Assembly: GCF_000372725.1 (NCBI RefSeq)
Contig: NW_005200861.1
Coordinates: 3,955-60,188 of the forward strand
Reading direction: 5' to 3'
Length of the DNA: 56,234 bases
DNA from: Emiliania huxleyi CCMP1516
Taxonomy: Eukaryota > Haptophyta > Isochrysidales > Noelaerhabdaceae
The translations under genes and the position numbers were made by a program. Shown piece by piece: positions 46,401 to 56,229 of this stretch (the first letter of the stretch is position 1; every line of letters begins with the position of its first letter). The notes under the pieces were generated by a model, which did no database searches, was not told where the DNA came from, and saw nothing but the letters and a program-made list of their open reading frames with translations.

Positions 46401-49400
46401 GAATCTCGGCGAATCTCGGCTAGTCAGCGCCGGCAGCAGGCGAGGGCACGCAATGCGGACCGCCTCGAAATCGGCGCCGGTCGGCTGCGCCTGGAGGATG
46501 CGTCGTGGATGCGTCGTGGGCGTGTCGTGACGTGGGTGCGTCGTGCGGGGGCTGAATGCTACGACAGGCGGCAAGTGGTCTGCAGGCTGCGTGGTCTGCA
46601 AGCTGCGCGCCGGCGCTGCGAGGATGAGCGAGACGAGGCACTCGCCCGCCTCGGGGGAGGGAGGGAGCTGGCGGAAGGCGAGTCGGACGGCGGCCAAGCC
46701 GCGCATCCGCATCCACCCGGCCCAGCCCTGCGCGAAGTCACCGGACGCGGCGGGAGGCTGCCCGGCGGCACGGCCGCGGAGCCCGGCCTGGATGCGGTCG
46801 GAGGCGGCGAGCGGCGCACAGACAAGTCGCGCAGCGAGCAAGGCGACGGCGCGGTTGGGCGGCGAGAGCATCAAATGCACGAGGGCGAGTAGTCCTCCGC
46901 GCGCAATCAGCGCGGGCAGCACGGCGGCCTGAAGGGAGGCTCCGAGAAGGCTCGGAGAAAGAGCTCCGTCGCAGCCGTCGTGGGCAGCGCGGCGGCCTCG
47001 TGCAGCGCGGCGAGCTGCAGCAGCAGCTCGAGAGCGGCCTGCTGGCCGGCGGCGTCGGAGCCGCTGCAGAGCACGTGTGCGAGGAGAGGCGGAGCGCCCA
47101 GCGCGGCCAAAGCCTCGGACGAGAGGATACACGCCTGTGGGAAGGTTCCGAGAGGTGCAGGAAAGCTCGTGCGTGTGGCCTCGAGGGGAGGAGGAGGAGA
47201 GGAGACGCACCGTCAGCAGGTGCTGGGTCTGCAGCGACGACGCCATGGCAACCTCCGCCTCCACCGCCGCCGCGACCGCCGCGGCCGCGCCACCCGCCTC
47301 GACGGCGGTGCCGGCGCCCGCGGCGCCCGCGGCAGCGGAGGTGCGTGCCGCGTCGAGCAGCCGCTGAGACAGTCCGCAGCCGATGGCGGCCGCCTGCAGG
47401 GCCAGGGGTAGGGTTTCAAGGCCATGGCTTGGCTGCCAGCTGAGCTGCAGCTGCAAGCTGCGGCGTGCGGCGTCATGCGAAGGGGCTTCGTGTCCCAGCG
47501 CGGTGCGACCTCCGCGTCGGGCGCTGAGTTACGCGCGCTAGGCCCATGCGGGCCTGACACTTCCGAGACACTTCCTTGGGGCCGGTGCTGCGTGTGTCTG
47601 CCTGTCTGGCTGAGCCGAGTACCGTGCGGCCTGGGCTGGGGCTGCGTCTTTGTGCGTGTTGTCTGTCGCTCTGAGATGGGTCTTGGTTGGGACCACCTCG
47701 TCGGATGCAGCCAGCGCGGTCAGCAGGGAGAGGTGCGCTGAGCGCACGTCGGTGGCGAGCCGGCGCCAGATGTCGAAGCGCAGCAGCACGCACTCGATCA
47801 GCGCGCGCTGCAGCGGCGGGCAGTCACGGCACGCCTGGCAGAGGCGGGCGGCGGCTCGGAAGTGCGGTGGCGCGTTCCGACGGTGGCGGGAGGGAAGGGA
47901 GGAGGGGAGGGCGTGAGCCTCAGAGAGCTCGACGAGCGCATCGACGGCGGCGGCCGAGAAGTGGCACGGCGCGGCGGCACGCAGCAAGTGGCCGAGGAGG
48001 AGCATGCCTGTCTAGACGAGAGAAGCGTGGACCGCCGCTCAAGCTCGCTCGCAGCAGCTGCCCTTCGGAGCGGGGCATGGCCGCATCTCGGCCGCATCTT
48101 GACCGCATCTCGACCGCATCTCGGCGGCATCTCGACCGCATCTCGGCGGCATCTCGACCGCATCTCGGCGGCATCTCGTGCCTTCCGAGCGGAGCATCTC
48201 GGACTGGTTGCGCGCGTGTTCGCGCAGCGCGGAGGCGAGCAGCTGCACCACGCAAGGGAGCAGCTCCGCGCCTGCAGGAAGGCTCCGAGAAGGGTCGGAG
48301 AGGGCGTACCAGCTCGCAACACCACGGAGCAGCTCGGCGCCGCGCGGCTGGCTGCGCCGCCGCAGCGGCAGCAGCGGCCGCAACAGCGGGAGCATGCCGC
48401 CAAGCGAGTCGCGCGCAGAGAGCGTGTCGACGCAGGAGATGTGCTCTGAGCGCGGCCGCGCCAGCCACGTCCCCTCGGCAGTCACCTGGCGGCGGGGGGG
48501 CGGCCTGGTCAGAGGAGAGCACCGCGCGGCAGCTCTGGCGGCGGCGGAGGCCGACACCGCGACGCACGCGCCGCCGCCGTCGGTGAGCCTCGGGTGCCAC
48601 GCTGCGGCGATCTGCGGGAGCTCGAAGAAGGCTCGCCTGTGCGTGCGTGGGGTGTGTGTGTGGTTGGGGGTGGGGTGGGGGTGGGGGGAGAGAGAAGGAG
48701 GAGAGGGGCGCGACGCGAACGCGGTGAGCGTGTCCGGTGAGCGCATCACGACTTGCGGTGAGCGCATCACGATTTGCGGTGAGCGCATGATTGCTCTCAC
48801 GCACCCGGCGGCCGCCGCCTCGAACGTGGGCGCCATCTCTGCGCCCCCGAGCGCCGCGCCGAGAAAGGCGAACGGCCCGAGCAAACCACGCAAGCCTTTG
48901 TCAGCAATGATTAAGTACTCATCATTGGTCATCATGAGAAAGGCGAACGGCCGGAACGACCACGCACGCCTCCGCCGCTGCGTCCGCCGCCCGCTGCGGC
49001 GCCGACGGCGGCGGTGGCGCCGAGCGTGTTGGCCGTCGGCGTGAAGTTTGGGTATCGGAATGCGGCGGCGGCGGCGGCGGGCTGCCCGTCGATGGAGAGG
49101 AGCGCTTCGTCGCGCGAGAGGAGGGAGCCTGCGCGAGAGGGAGGGAGCCTGTGCGAGAGGAGGGAGCCTGAGGAGCCCGTGCCGGGCTTCCCTCTTCTTG
49201 AGGCGGCATCTCGGCGGCATCTCGTCCCGATCTCGGCGAGATCCCCGCCTCTGCGGAGGGAGAGGAGCACAAAGTGCCAGCTGCCCGGCCGCAGCAGCAC
49301 CTCGGGGCTGAAGGGGGCGGCGGAGATGACCAGCGGCTGGTCGGCCGCGGGGTGGCGCATCCCAAAGGCGGCGCCTGCAGGCAGGGCTCCGTGAAGGCTC

Positions 49401-50675
49401 GGGGAAGGCGGCGGGCGGCGGGAATGGCGCATGTGCAAGGTGGCGCCGACGCGGCTGCCGCCGAGAGCGCCGCCGAGGAGGCGCGTCGCTGAGAGCCGCT
49501 CGGTGGGCTCTCTCCTGTGTGGGTGAGCTGGAGAGGGGTGGGGGGCGGGCTGGCGGGCGGGTGAGTGGGTGAGGTCGGCGATCTCTCCTCGAGTCGGAGA
49601 CGAGGAGCTCCGCCTGAGGCGTGGGCCAACAATCATCAGCGGATCGCGGCGGCGGCGAGGAGAGGCGGAGCGGCGGAGGCGCGGGAGGAGCGGGAGAGGA
49701 GAGGGAGGAGCAGCTGTGTCTCGGCTGCATCGCTCGCCCTCAGTCGGAGTCCGGAGTCGCTCGAGTCCCTCCGCAGCGGCTCGGAGCCGTGGGGTGGGTG
49801 GAGCTGGAGCTGGAGGCCGCAGCCGTGCACGTCGTACAGGGAGAGGAGCGTGGTCGGCGCGGTGGCGGCGCTGCAGGTCGGGTCGAGCTGGACCTGAGGG
49901 GAGGGAGAAGAGGGGAGGGGAGGAGGGGGAGGGGAGGAGTGAGGGGCAAGCGGCGCGGTGGCGCCCTGGCGCTGGCTGCTCGCCACGCACCCAGCAGGCG
50001 GCCGTGAGCGAGCCTTGCGCCGCGAGGCCGACAAGGCCACTCGCGGGCAAGTCGAAGCCTGCAGGAAGGGTCCGAGAAGATTCCGAGAAGGCTCTGGTCG
50101 GCCGCCGCTCTCGCGGGCAGGTCAAGGCCTGTCGCCCCGAGCGCGCCCGGTCCCATGTCCCAAAAGGCGGCGGGCGTCCCCTCCGGCAAGCTCGAGGCGA
50201 CCACGTCACGCAGCAGCCGCAGCAGCTCCAGGCAGCGCGTCGCCGCCGCGTGCGACGACTGCGGCGCAGTGCTTGCCGCCACGGCTCGCTGAGTCGGAGA
50301 TCCGTCCGCCTCGGCACGCAGCAGCGCCGCGCCCGCGGCCTCGAGGGCCTGCAGCTGCTGAAGCGTCGCGCGAGAGTCGTGCACGGTCAGCCGCTGCATG
50401 CCAGCGAGCCTGAGCAGCTGCAGGAGCTCGATGCGGACGGCCTCGGAGAAGCGGGCAAGCATTGGCAGCACTGCACCCACCAGCCCGCGGCTCGCGAGCG
50501 CGTGACGGTTGTGCGGCGACTCGCGGAGCAGCGCGCACAGGCGGCAGAGGAGCGAGAGGGCGCGGGACTCCTCCAGGCTGTCGAGCGTGAGCACCATTCG
50601 CATGACGCCCTCCGCATTCGAGATCCGAAAGTTGCTCAGAAACGGAGAGAGGTCGTCGGATGATGCGGACGCCAT
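40407..50675 (-). CDS. BEACH-WD40 protein (neurobeachin/LvsA-like)
   Basis: One large multi-exon gene. The ATG at 50675 opens MASASSDDLSPFLSNFRISN. Order on the protein: helical ARM-like repeats; a concanavalin-like segment near 49400-49050 (GSWHFVLLSLRR ... SIDGQP); a long ARM/DUF4704-like helical region to about 44 kb; an acidic linker; PH-BEACH near 43.2-42.7 kb (GVLRLSKRSLHFDG, KTWLCAELKHMQRRRYLLMH); BEACH from 42687 (RRELSNFEYLMELNTLSGRT, FNDLNQYPVFPWVLADY, DLSKPVGAL, FHYGSHYSSAG, EFFYLPDFLRN); and WD40 repeats to the TAG at 40407. BEACH proteins organise membrane fission and fusion, lysosome and vesicle traffic. At least 15 introns of 66-81 nt are fixed by frame. Nearly all start with a copy of the next exon, so an unspliced translation shows false peptide repeats. 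Some exon joins in 44-50 kb are not fully resolved. Confidence 0.88.
40755..40833 (-). other. GC-AG intron with about 36-nt copy of the next exon
   Basis: The intron holds GGCGGCCCGACGACCGGGGC, the exon GGCGGCTCGACGACGGGGC; the copies extend on both sides to about 36 nt. The body is ATGACGCGTCC, 11 nt, twice. Splicing gives VVVGGVSGE-VCIWRLDDGALT, a proper WD40 strand. Confidence 0.92.
45329..45394 (-). other. GC-AG intron with an exact 21-nt copy of the next exon
   Basis: The first 21 nt of the intron, from GCTCGCTCCTCGCGCTGCTG plus one base, are identical to the first 21 nt of the next exon. The 66-nt intron has a CCGAGATG-type body ending GACTAG. Being identical, it is a candidate for the most recent gain in the window. 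Confidence 0.92.
45696..45765 (-). other. GC-AG intron with about 35-nt copy of the next exon
   Basis: Intron GCGCAGCGTCTCGCCGCGGA against exon GCGCAGCGCCTCGCCGCAGA. The copies continue to about 35 nt. The body is a CTTCCCGGAAGCCTCTCGGA-type repeat. Confidence 0.9.
46295..46430 (-). other. Composite intron with three copies of the exon start
   Basis: Opens GCGCTGACTAGCCGAG. A second copy of the exon start (GGCGCTGCTTGACGCGTGTG) lies in mid-intron, and the exon itself starts GCGCTGCTCGACGCGTGCG. The first half has a GATTCGCCGA repeat, the second half a CTTCTCGGGGCC body. Removing all 136 nt gives RLLP-ALLDACGRSEPP. Confidence 0.8.
48896..48969 (-). other. GC-AG intron with about 36-nt copy of the next exon, AT-rich body
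   Basis: Both copies contain the identical 17-mer GGCCGTTCGCCTTTCTC. The body (TGATGACCAATGATGAGTAC ...) is not an 11-nt repeat and is unusually AT-rich. Splicing gives GRSGGG-LRGLLGPFAFLG. Confidence 0.88.
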
Positions 50676-51245
50676 CTCTTACCGCTTGTGCGTCGTGACT
50701 GCTTGGGCGCACCTACCCCACGCAAACGCACTCGGAGCCTGAGTGTCCGTCGAGAGTGGGTCGGGCGCCGCTTCAGCAAAGCGAGAAGAAAACTGCTTAC
50801 TCGAGTACCGACTGCACTCCAAGTGCTCCAAGTGCTGCGCGGAAACACTAGGGAAGGGACTGGCGCGCACACTGGCATACACCATTCGAAAGAGTTGGTT
50901 TTTAATTTTCGTTGTCGTCCTCGCCGCTCGCGCGGTCTGTGGAGAAAGAAAAGGGCCAGGAGTGCGTGAGTGTTCTCTGGGCCCCTATAAAGGCCCTGCC
51001 TGCGCGGCGTGAGAGCTCGGAAGCGAGGTAGCGAGCTTTGCAAGGCGATCGAGGACGGCGCGGTTCACCCCCCCCCCCCCCCCTCACCGAAGCGATGGAT
51101 GGAGATGCGTTCCGCGTGGTGTGACACAAACGAGAGGAAGAGACTTTGCGACTTGAGCGTGTCTCAACTCTCAAGTTTCCTTCTCGCGCGCCTCGTTGGT
51201 TCGGTCTCCAATCCAGTCGTGCGGCCTGCCTATAGAGAGGAACAC
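50676..51245. other. Divergent intergenic region
   Basis: Shared by the BEACH gene (-) and the glycosyltransferase-like gene (+). A poly-C run lies at about 51069-51082. No promoter motif is clear. Confidence 0.5.
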
Positions 51246-52160
51246 ATGGCAAGCACAAAAACAACACATGGGCGTCAGCAGGCCGGCGTCGCCATCCTCT
51301 TCAGCGGCCACCTGCGCCAGAGGTGCGTCTTGGCTCCCGTGCTCCATCACGTGGAGGTTTGCCATCGCTCCTTCCTGCGCTGCGACGTGTTTGTCCACAC
51401 CTGGGCTGAACTGGAGCCTCGGACCCCACACTGGCGTCGAGGCTGGCCGAGGAGGAATGTGACGGGCCCAGAGTTTGATAGCAGAGCCTGCGTTGCGAGG
51501 CTCAAGCAGGCTGTCTTGGGTCGCGGCGCGAGCCTCTCGATGCTCGTAGAGCAGCAGCCAGAGGTGCCGCTCGATTCAGCGCTGGCGCCCGACGGCTTGC
51601 CATTCAACGCGTCCGGCATGCTTCACTGGGGTGCCGCGAGGCACTTTGGTTGGAGGATGAATGTGAGGGGCATGGCGCAGGCGGCGCGGTTGCGTCGATC
51701 GTCACGTAAGACTCACGTGCTGTCGCTTCGGGTGCGCCCAGACGACATCTGGCGCTTCGGGACGCGCGACCAGGTCGCCAGCTTATGGGGCTGCATGAGA
51801 CGGGTTGCTAAGGCGCTGCTGGCGGGCACTCGTGTGCGTGAGAGAGTTGGCGTGCGGTGGCAGGGCGGGCGCGAGGTGGGTGTGCGGTCGAGCTGGTCGA
51901 TCCTCGCCATCGGGCTGCACTCGTGCTCGCACATCAACGCGGGGCTCACCGTCGTGGGCAACGACAATTGCTTCTTCGGCACGCCGCGCGTGCTCGAGCG
52001 CATCTACTCGCGGTTTGTGCCCTCGCGGTATCGGGACGTGTACCTTGGGATGAGCAAGGCGCGGCTCCCTCACGATCGACCGGAGCTCCAGCTCACGGTC
52101 GCTGCGGGACTGGAGCGCGTGCCTCTTGGCCTGCCGTGCACGTCGAGCGCGTACAAATGA
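51246..52160 (+). CDS. Putative glycosyltransferase-like protein
   Basis: Intronless, 304 residues from the ATG at 51246 (MASTKTTHGRQQAGVAILFS). Open codons continue upstream through another ATG at about 51100, so the start is not certain. The pattern VAILFSGHLRQRCVLAPVLH, CDVFVHTWAELEPRTPHW, RVRPDDIW, INAGLTVVGNDNCFFGTPRV then LERIYSR resembles eukaryotic and algal nucleotide-sugar transferase-like proteins that start with SGH(L/P)R and DVF(I/V)HTW. The (L)RVRPD segment could be the metal-binding site. I am not sure of the family. No transmembrane helix is seen in the shorter form. Confidence 0.6.
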   Translation: MASTKTTHGRQQAGVAILFSGHLRQRCVLAPVLHHVEVCHRSFLRCDVFVHTWAELEPRTPHWRRGWPRRNVTGPEFDSRACVARLKQAVLGRGASLSMLVEQQPEVPLDSALAPDGLPFNASGMLHWGAARHFGWRMNVRGMAQAARLRRSSRKTHVLSLRVRPDDIWRFGTRDQVASLWGCMRRVAKALLAGTRVRERVGVRWQGGREVGVRSSWSILAIGLHSCSHINAGLTVVGNDNCFFGTPRVLERIYSRFVPSRYRDVYLGMSKARLPHDRPELQLTVAAGLERVPLGLPCTSSAYK

Positions 52161-52895
52161 GAGACCCCCCCCCCTCCCCTTTCTCCCACTAAAAGTACGT
52201 ACAACTGAAGGCTGCAGATGGGATAGGTGCGAGATGAAGACTTGGGCATCTTGACGGGACCCAAAGAAAGGGCCTAAGCGCCGGCACACACAGGCAGCGA
52301 TTCATGCCATCCTGTCCGGTCAGTGCTTTTTTTCTCGCCTTCTTTTTCTAACGGAGTCGCTTAGGCGGCTCCGGTGGTGTGCCGGTGATAGTACTAGCAC
52401 GCGCCAGTTCGCACCTGTCTCGAGCCTGTGTGCTGTGAGAGAGCGTGGGTCAATTCTTTTTCTCAAGTCCACGATATGGGATAGGTAGCGATGGAAGACT
52501 TGGCCATCTTGACGGGACCCAAAGAAAGGGCCTAAGCGCCGGCACACACAGGCAGCGACTTCATGCCGCCTCCTTTCCTTCAGTGACTGGCGCAGGCCGC
52601 CATGAATAAATAAATAGAGCAGGCATCTCCAGCCTCCAGGAGAGATGGGCGACGCATGAACAAGGCACAGCGCGCACCCCGCCCCGCTCGCAGGGCGTGC
52701 ATCACACAGGTGGAGTTTCTAAAGAAAGAAAGAAAGACAACAGACAACCCAGGGGAGGGATGAGAGGACGGCACGCCGCCACCACACAGGGATTTTAAGG
52801 AGAGGTGTGTGATGCGCTAGCCGTCGCCCACCCTAGGGAGTCTGCCTCTTCCTATCTCTCTTCGCAGTCTCTCGCCGCTTCTCGCTGCAACCTTC
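52161..52895. repeat. Intergenic with a roughly 97-bp direct repeat
   Basis: 52219-52317 and 52478-52577 share CATCTTGACGGGACCCAAAG, AAAGGGCCTAAGCGCCGGCA and CACACAGGCAGCGA; they differ mainly at their ends. Tandem AAATAAATA lies near 52605 and AAAGAAAGAAAGA near 52720. The function of the repeat is unknown. Confidence 0.85.
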
Positions 52896-53939
52896 ATGCC
52901 ACCTCGCGGTCAGAATATCGCGAGCGAAAATTCTTTTTCTGGCGCCGCCAGCGATATGATCGTCGGCGCCAACAACCTCCTCCTCCTCGCCGCGAGGACA
53001 GCCTCGCCGTGGATGGCTGCGCCGCCGGCCACACCGTTTGCGCCCAACCCGCCGCGGGACGGCGGAACCATCTCCGAGCCGGCGGCCAACTGGGCCATCT
53101 CGCGCCTGCTGCGCGCCGGCGTTGAGATGGACACGCCCGCGCTCAGGGCGTCGGTTCCCACCACATTTCTGCGCCCATCGCCGTCGGAGGAGCGGCCGAT
53201 CGCGCTCTTCTTGCACGGCGCAGACTTCTCCTGTCTCGAGTGGCGGTTCTTGCTGCAGCAGCTGTGCGAGGAGGGCGTCGACTGCGTGGCGGTCGACTGG
53301 TACTCGGGCGGGTGGACGGAGCGCGGCCAGATCACGGCCGCGCTGCGCGCGAGCGACGCGCAGCCGTGGACGCTCGTGCGGCAGCACCTGCTCGCCTTTT
53401 GGGAGCAGCAGCTGCGAGGCCGGCCGGTGGTCCTCATCGGCGCCTCGCTCGGCGGCGCGGTGGCGATCGACTTTGCGTCGACGCACCCCGAGGCGGTGGA
53501 GAAGCTGGTGCTCATCGACGCGGGCGGCGAGTCGTACAAGGCTCCGCCGCCCGACACGGTCGCCGCCTTTGCCAAGCCCGTGCTCGCCGTCAAGGGCCTC
53601 TTCCAGGCCGTGCAGGCGAGGCTGCCCGACGACGCGAGCCGCATCGTGTCGCTGCACCGCGCCGAGCCGGGCTGCTACGAGGCGAGCCTCGCCTACCTCG
53701 AGAGCGGCTCGATGGCGAGGCGAGTCGGCCGCGAGCGCATCCAGCAGGTGGCGCAGCCGACGCTGGTCGTGTGGGGGACCGAGGACGACATCCTCCCGCT
53801 CTCCGACGCCTACGCCTTCGAGAGGGACCTGCAGCACTGCGTGGGCGTGCGCGAGGTGCCCGGGAGCGGCCACTCGCCCCATCTCGACCAGCCCGAAGCC
53901 GTGCTCGCGCACTTGCGCCCCTTTGTCGCGCAGCGGTGA
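52896..53939 (+). CDS. Alpha/beta hydrolase-fold protein
   Basis: Intronless, 347 residues from the ATG at 52896; an alternative start is the ATG at 52957 (MIVGANNLLLLAARTAS). The fold is clear: oxyanion region IALFLHGADFSCLEWRFL, nucleophile elbow VVLIGASLGGAVAIDFA (Ser), acid in WGTEDDILPL and catalytic His in VPGSGHSPHLDQPEAVLAHL. All three catalytic residues are present, so it should be active on an ester, epoxide or similar bond. The N-terminal 80 residues are hydrophobic then Pro-rich and may target an organelle. An AAAATTCTTTTTCTGG word lies at 52928, between the two possible starts. Confidence 0.87.
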   Translation: MPPRGQNIASENSFSGAASDMIVGANNLLLLAARTASPWMAAPPATPFAPNPPRDGGTISEPAANWAISRLLRAGVEMDTPALRASVPTTFLRPSPSEERPIALFLHGADFSCLEWRFLLQQLCEEGVDCVAVDWYSGGWTERGQITAALRASDAQPWTLVRQHLLAFWEQQLRGRPVVLIGASLGGAVAIDFASTHPEAVEKLVLIDAGGESYKAPPPDTVAAFAKPVLAVKGLFQAVQARLPDDASRIVSLHRAEPGCYEASLAYLESGSMARRVGRERIQQVAQPTLVVWGTEDDILPLSDAYAFERDLQHCVGVREVPGSGHSPHLDQPEAVLAHLRPFVAQR

Positions 53940-54287
53940 GCGGTGACCCCTCACCCCGGGCGCGGCCGCAGGCGCCATCCGCCAACACGTGTTTCAGTAT
54001 TTTTTCTTTTCGTTTTTGCGCTCCACCTCCAGCGGCCAGGCCGCCCAGACCGCCCACGTGCCACGAGCCCCTCGTGGGAGCGCCGGCGAGCCGGACACGG
54101 GGCGCCGGCCGCCGCGCCCGGGGGCGCCCGCGCCATGCGCGAAGGCCGAACGAGGCTCGGCTAGATGTGCCAAAATACAAGCTGCTTCGGCAGCCGATGA
54201 GTCTTCTCGGCACGCAGGTCAAGTTCCCCGGGTCGTTCTGGGAAGGGCGAAAGTTCACCACGGAGCGTCAGGGGCGGGGAACCCGCA
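53940..54287. other. Downstream of the hydrolase; no gene seen
   Basis: GC-rich unique DNA with no convincing frame. Confidence 0.45.
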
Positions 54288-54560
54288 ATTTGAGATGCTG
54301 AGGGCATTTTGAGTTGCAAAAAATCAATTTAGATTGCATTTTTCAATTCAGAATGCCGAGTTGACTTTTCGCATTTCAAGATGCACACCGCATTCCAAAG
54401 ATGGTCCACGCATTCCAGGATGCGTCGACCATCCTGGAATGCGAACTGCATTCGTGAATGCGCTAGCATCTGGAGTTACCCCTTTGCATTCTAGGATGCT
54501 CCTTGCTATTTCAAGTTGCCTTCCTTAACCTGAGATGCCCAGCATTTTGGCCAATGCCGC
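54288..54560. repeat. Cluster of short GCATTYCARGATGC-type palindromic words
   Basis: At least nine related 12-15-nt words, each beginning or ending ATGC/GCAT, follow one another: GCATTTCAAGATGC, GCATTCCAAAGATG, GCATTCCAGGATGC, GCATTCGTGAATGC, GCATTCTAGGATGC, TATTTCAAGTTGC. Their spacing is about 10-30 nt. Most are imperfect palindromes. Confidence 0.7.
54409..54443. other. Perfect 14-bp hairpin in the palindrome cluster
   Basis: CGCATTCCAGGATG and CATCCTGGAATGCG flank a 7-nt loop (CGTCGAC). Confidence 0.9.
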
Positions 54561-56110
54561 ATGTCGGCGGGGCATCGGGTAGGCTGCGGCTCGGCCTGCG
54601 CCTCGGCAGTCGTTGCCGCTGCGCAGCTGGATATGGTGGCGCACGTGGCGTGGCCTGTCGTTTGCATGTTTTGCGGTGGCAGCCCATAACCGCACGAAAT
54701 GTGCATGGCCCTCAGCAATCCGTGTTCGATCGGCAACGCCCGTGCCGCTGCTCTGTGTCTCGTTAGAATAGGCAATGAAAAACGGCGCCCGCTCTCGTCG
54801 CATGTGCGCCGGTTGACATATCATGTATGTGGCTCTTTTATGGATAACAAGGAGTCTCGTTTTCAACTTTTTCTTCTTGTATATGAGCCCGCAGCCCGCG
54901 GCTTCCTCGCGCGTTTCGCGCTCCTTAACGGTCTCTCTCTCGCCAGCCCTCAACTGTTCAGTAGAATTTGCTGCAACTGGGCAGATTCATGTGGTATCAT
55001 GCTGTCCTCATCAGGTGTCTGTGCCGCAGCGTAGGCGAGACTCTAATCTCTATGCCTCGGCACCCCCATCGAGGCAGCTCGCGAGGTGAAGCTTGCCAGC
55101 AAGGGTATTGTTGCCTACACTAGGCAAGGGAGCACTATGGTGTGAGCCTGCCAGCACTGGTGCGCAAGCCAGATCAGTACAGTCGTACCGGGCAGCAATG
55201 AAGCGCGTTGGGTGCCCGCGCCGGATGCAGTGCTAACGCGGCAAGCTTGGGCCGCATCAGCAGATGCGTGAGGCGGTGCGGAAACCGTTGTTTCAAGGCC
55301 ACCTGGTAGGCTCACTCCTTCCCATCCCAGAGGTAGAGGGCAAGGAAGGTAGTCGATACCCTCGCCACAGATGGACATTTTCATTCAGTGTTATGTGCTA
55401 CTTTCAGATACGTACGTAGGAGGACTCTGCTGACGGGGTATTTTAAAGCCCAAGAAAGAAAGAAGCAGGATTGTAACGCCCTCCGCCCACGCACATTGTT
55501 TTCCGCACTTTCCGCATATTCCGCAACGGGAATAGTAAACGGCAATTTGGGCAATTGTCGGAGTCTCCCATTCTGTAGCGTCAAAGCGCAGCTGCCTCGT
55601 GGCTCGTGGCGCATGGTGCATCCTGCCCGCTCCCCCGCAGCTACGCTGCTGGTGATTGATGTCGCACGCGCATGCCCACCCTCACGGCACCCACGCCATA
55701 CCCGCGCGCTGACAACACATACCTGACATGCGCACTGCACCGACATCCAGCCAGGCTCCCGCGTCGACGTTGACGCTAACGAAGAGAGGCGCGTTGAGCC
55801 GGCGCAAGGAGCACGTCTCACTCACACCACCACTGACGGCCTCCCACTTCTCGGCCGCAGCTTTTCACAACGTGGTACCTTCGGCTCCTCGTCGCTAGCA
55901 TCATCTCAGCGAGTACACCCTGCCTCTCGCCGTTTGCCCTGGCGAACGTGGCCGTGCTGATTGTCTACCGCCGCGTGGCTGTGCGAGATCTAGACGTGCA
56001 CACCCCGCACGCCACTCGGCTGTGCTTGCGCAGCAGACGGCGTGGGCGGCTGCGCAGGCCCCTGGCCGCGGAGGAGGAGGCTGGCCCGTCTGGCGGTGTG
56101 CTGGCGGTTG
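54561..56110. other. No recognisable gene
   Basis: Lower GC and no frame with family similarity. Short frames near 54823 and 55388 are not supported. I see no tRNA or rRNA. Confidence 0.5.
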
Positions 56111-56147
56111 GAAGTAAGAGGGAGAGGGAGAGGGAGAGGGAGAGGGA

Positions 56148-56226
<79 letters not shown>

Positions 56227-56229
56227 GGA
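56111..56229. repeat. (GGGAGA)n/(GA)n microsatellite
   Basis: GGGAGA hexamers pass into a pure AG dinucleotide tract and back to GGGAGA at the window end. Confidence 0.95.

Noticed and set aside
40755..50128. Peptide repeats such as GLDLPARA/GFDLPASG in the BEACH protein
   Set aside because: They arise when intronic exon copies are translated; splicing at the frame-preserving sites removes one copy of each.
55090..55160. Possible tRNA-like fold
   Set aside because: Short inverted words around GGCAAG, but no acceptor-stem, T-arm or anticodon-arm arrangement could be drawn.
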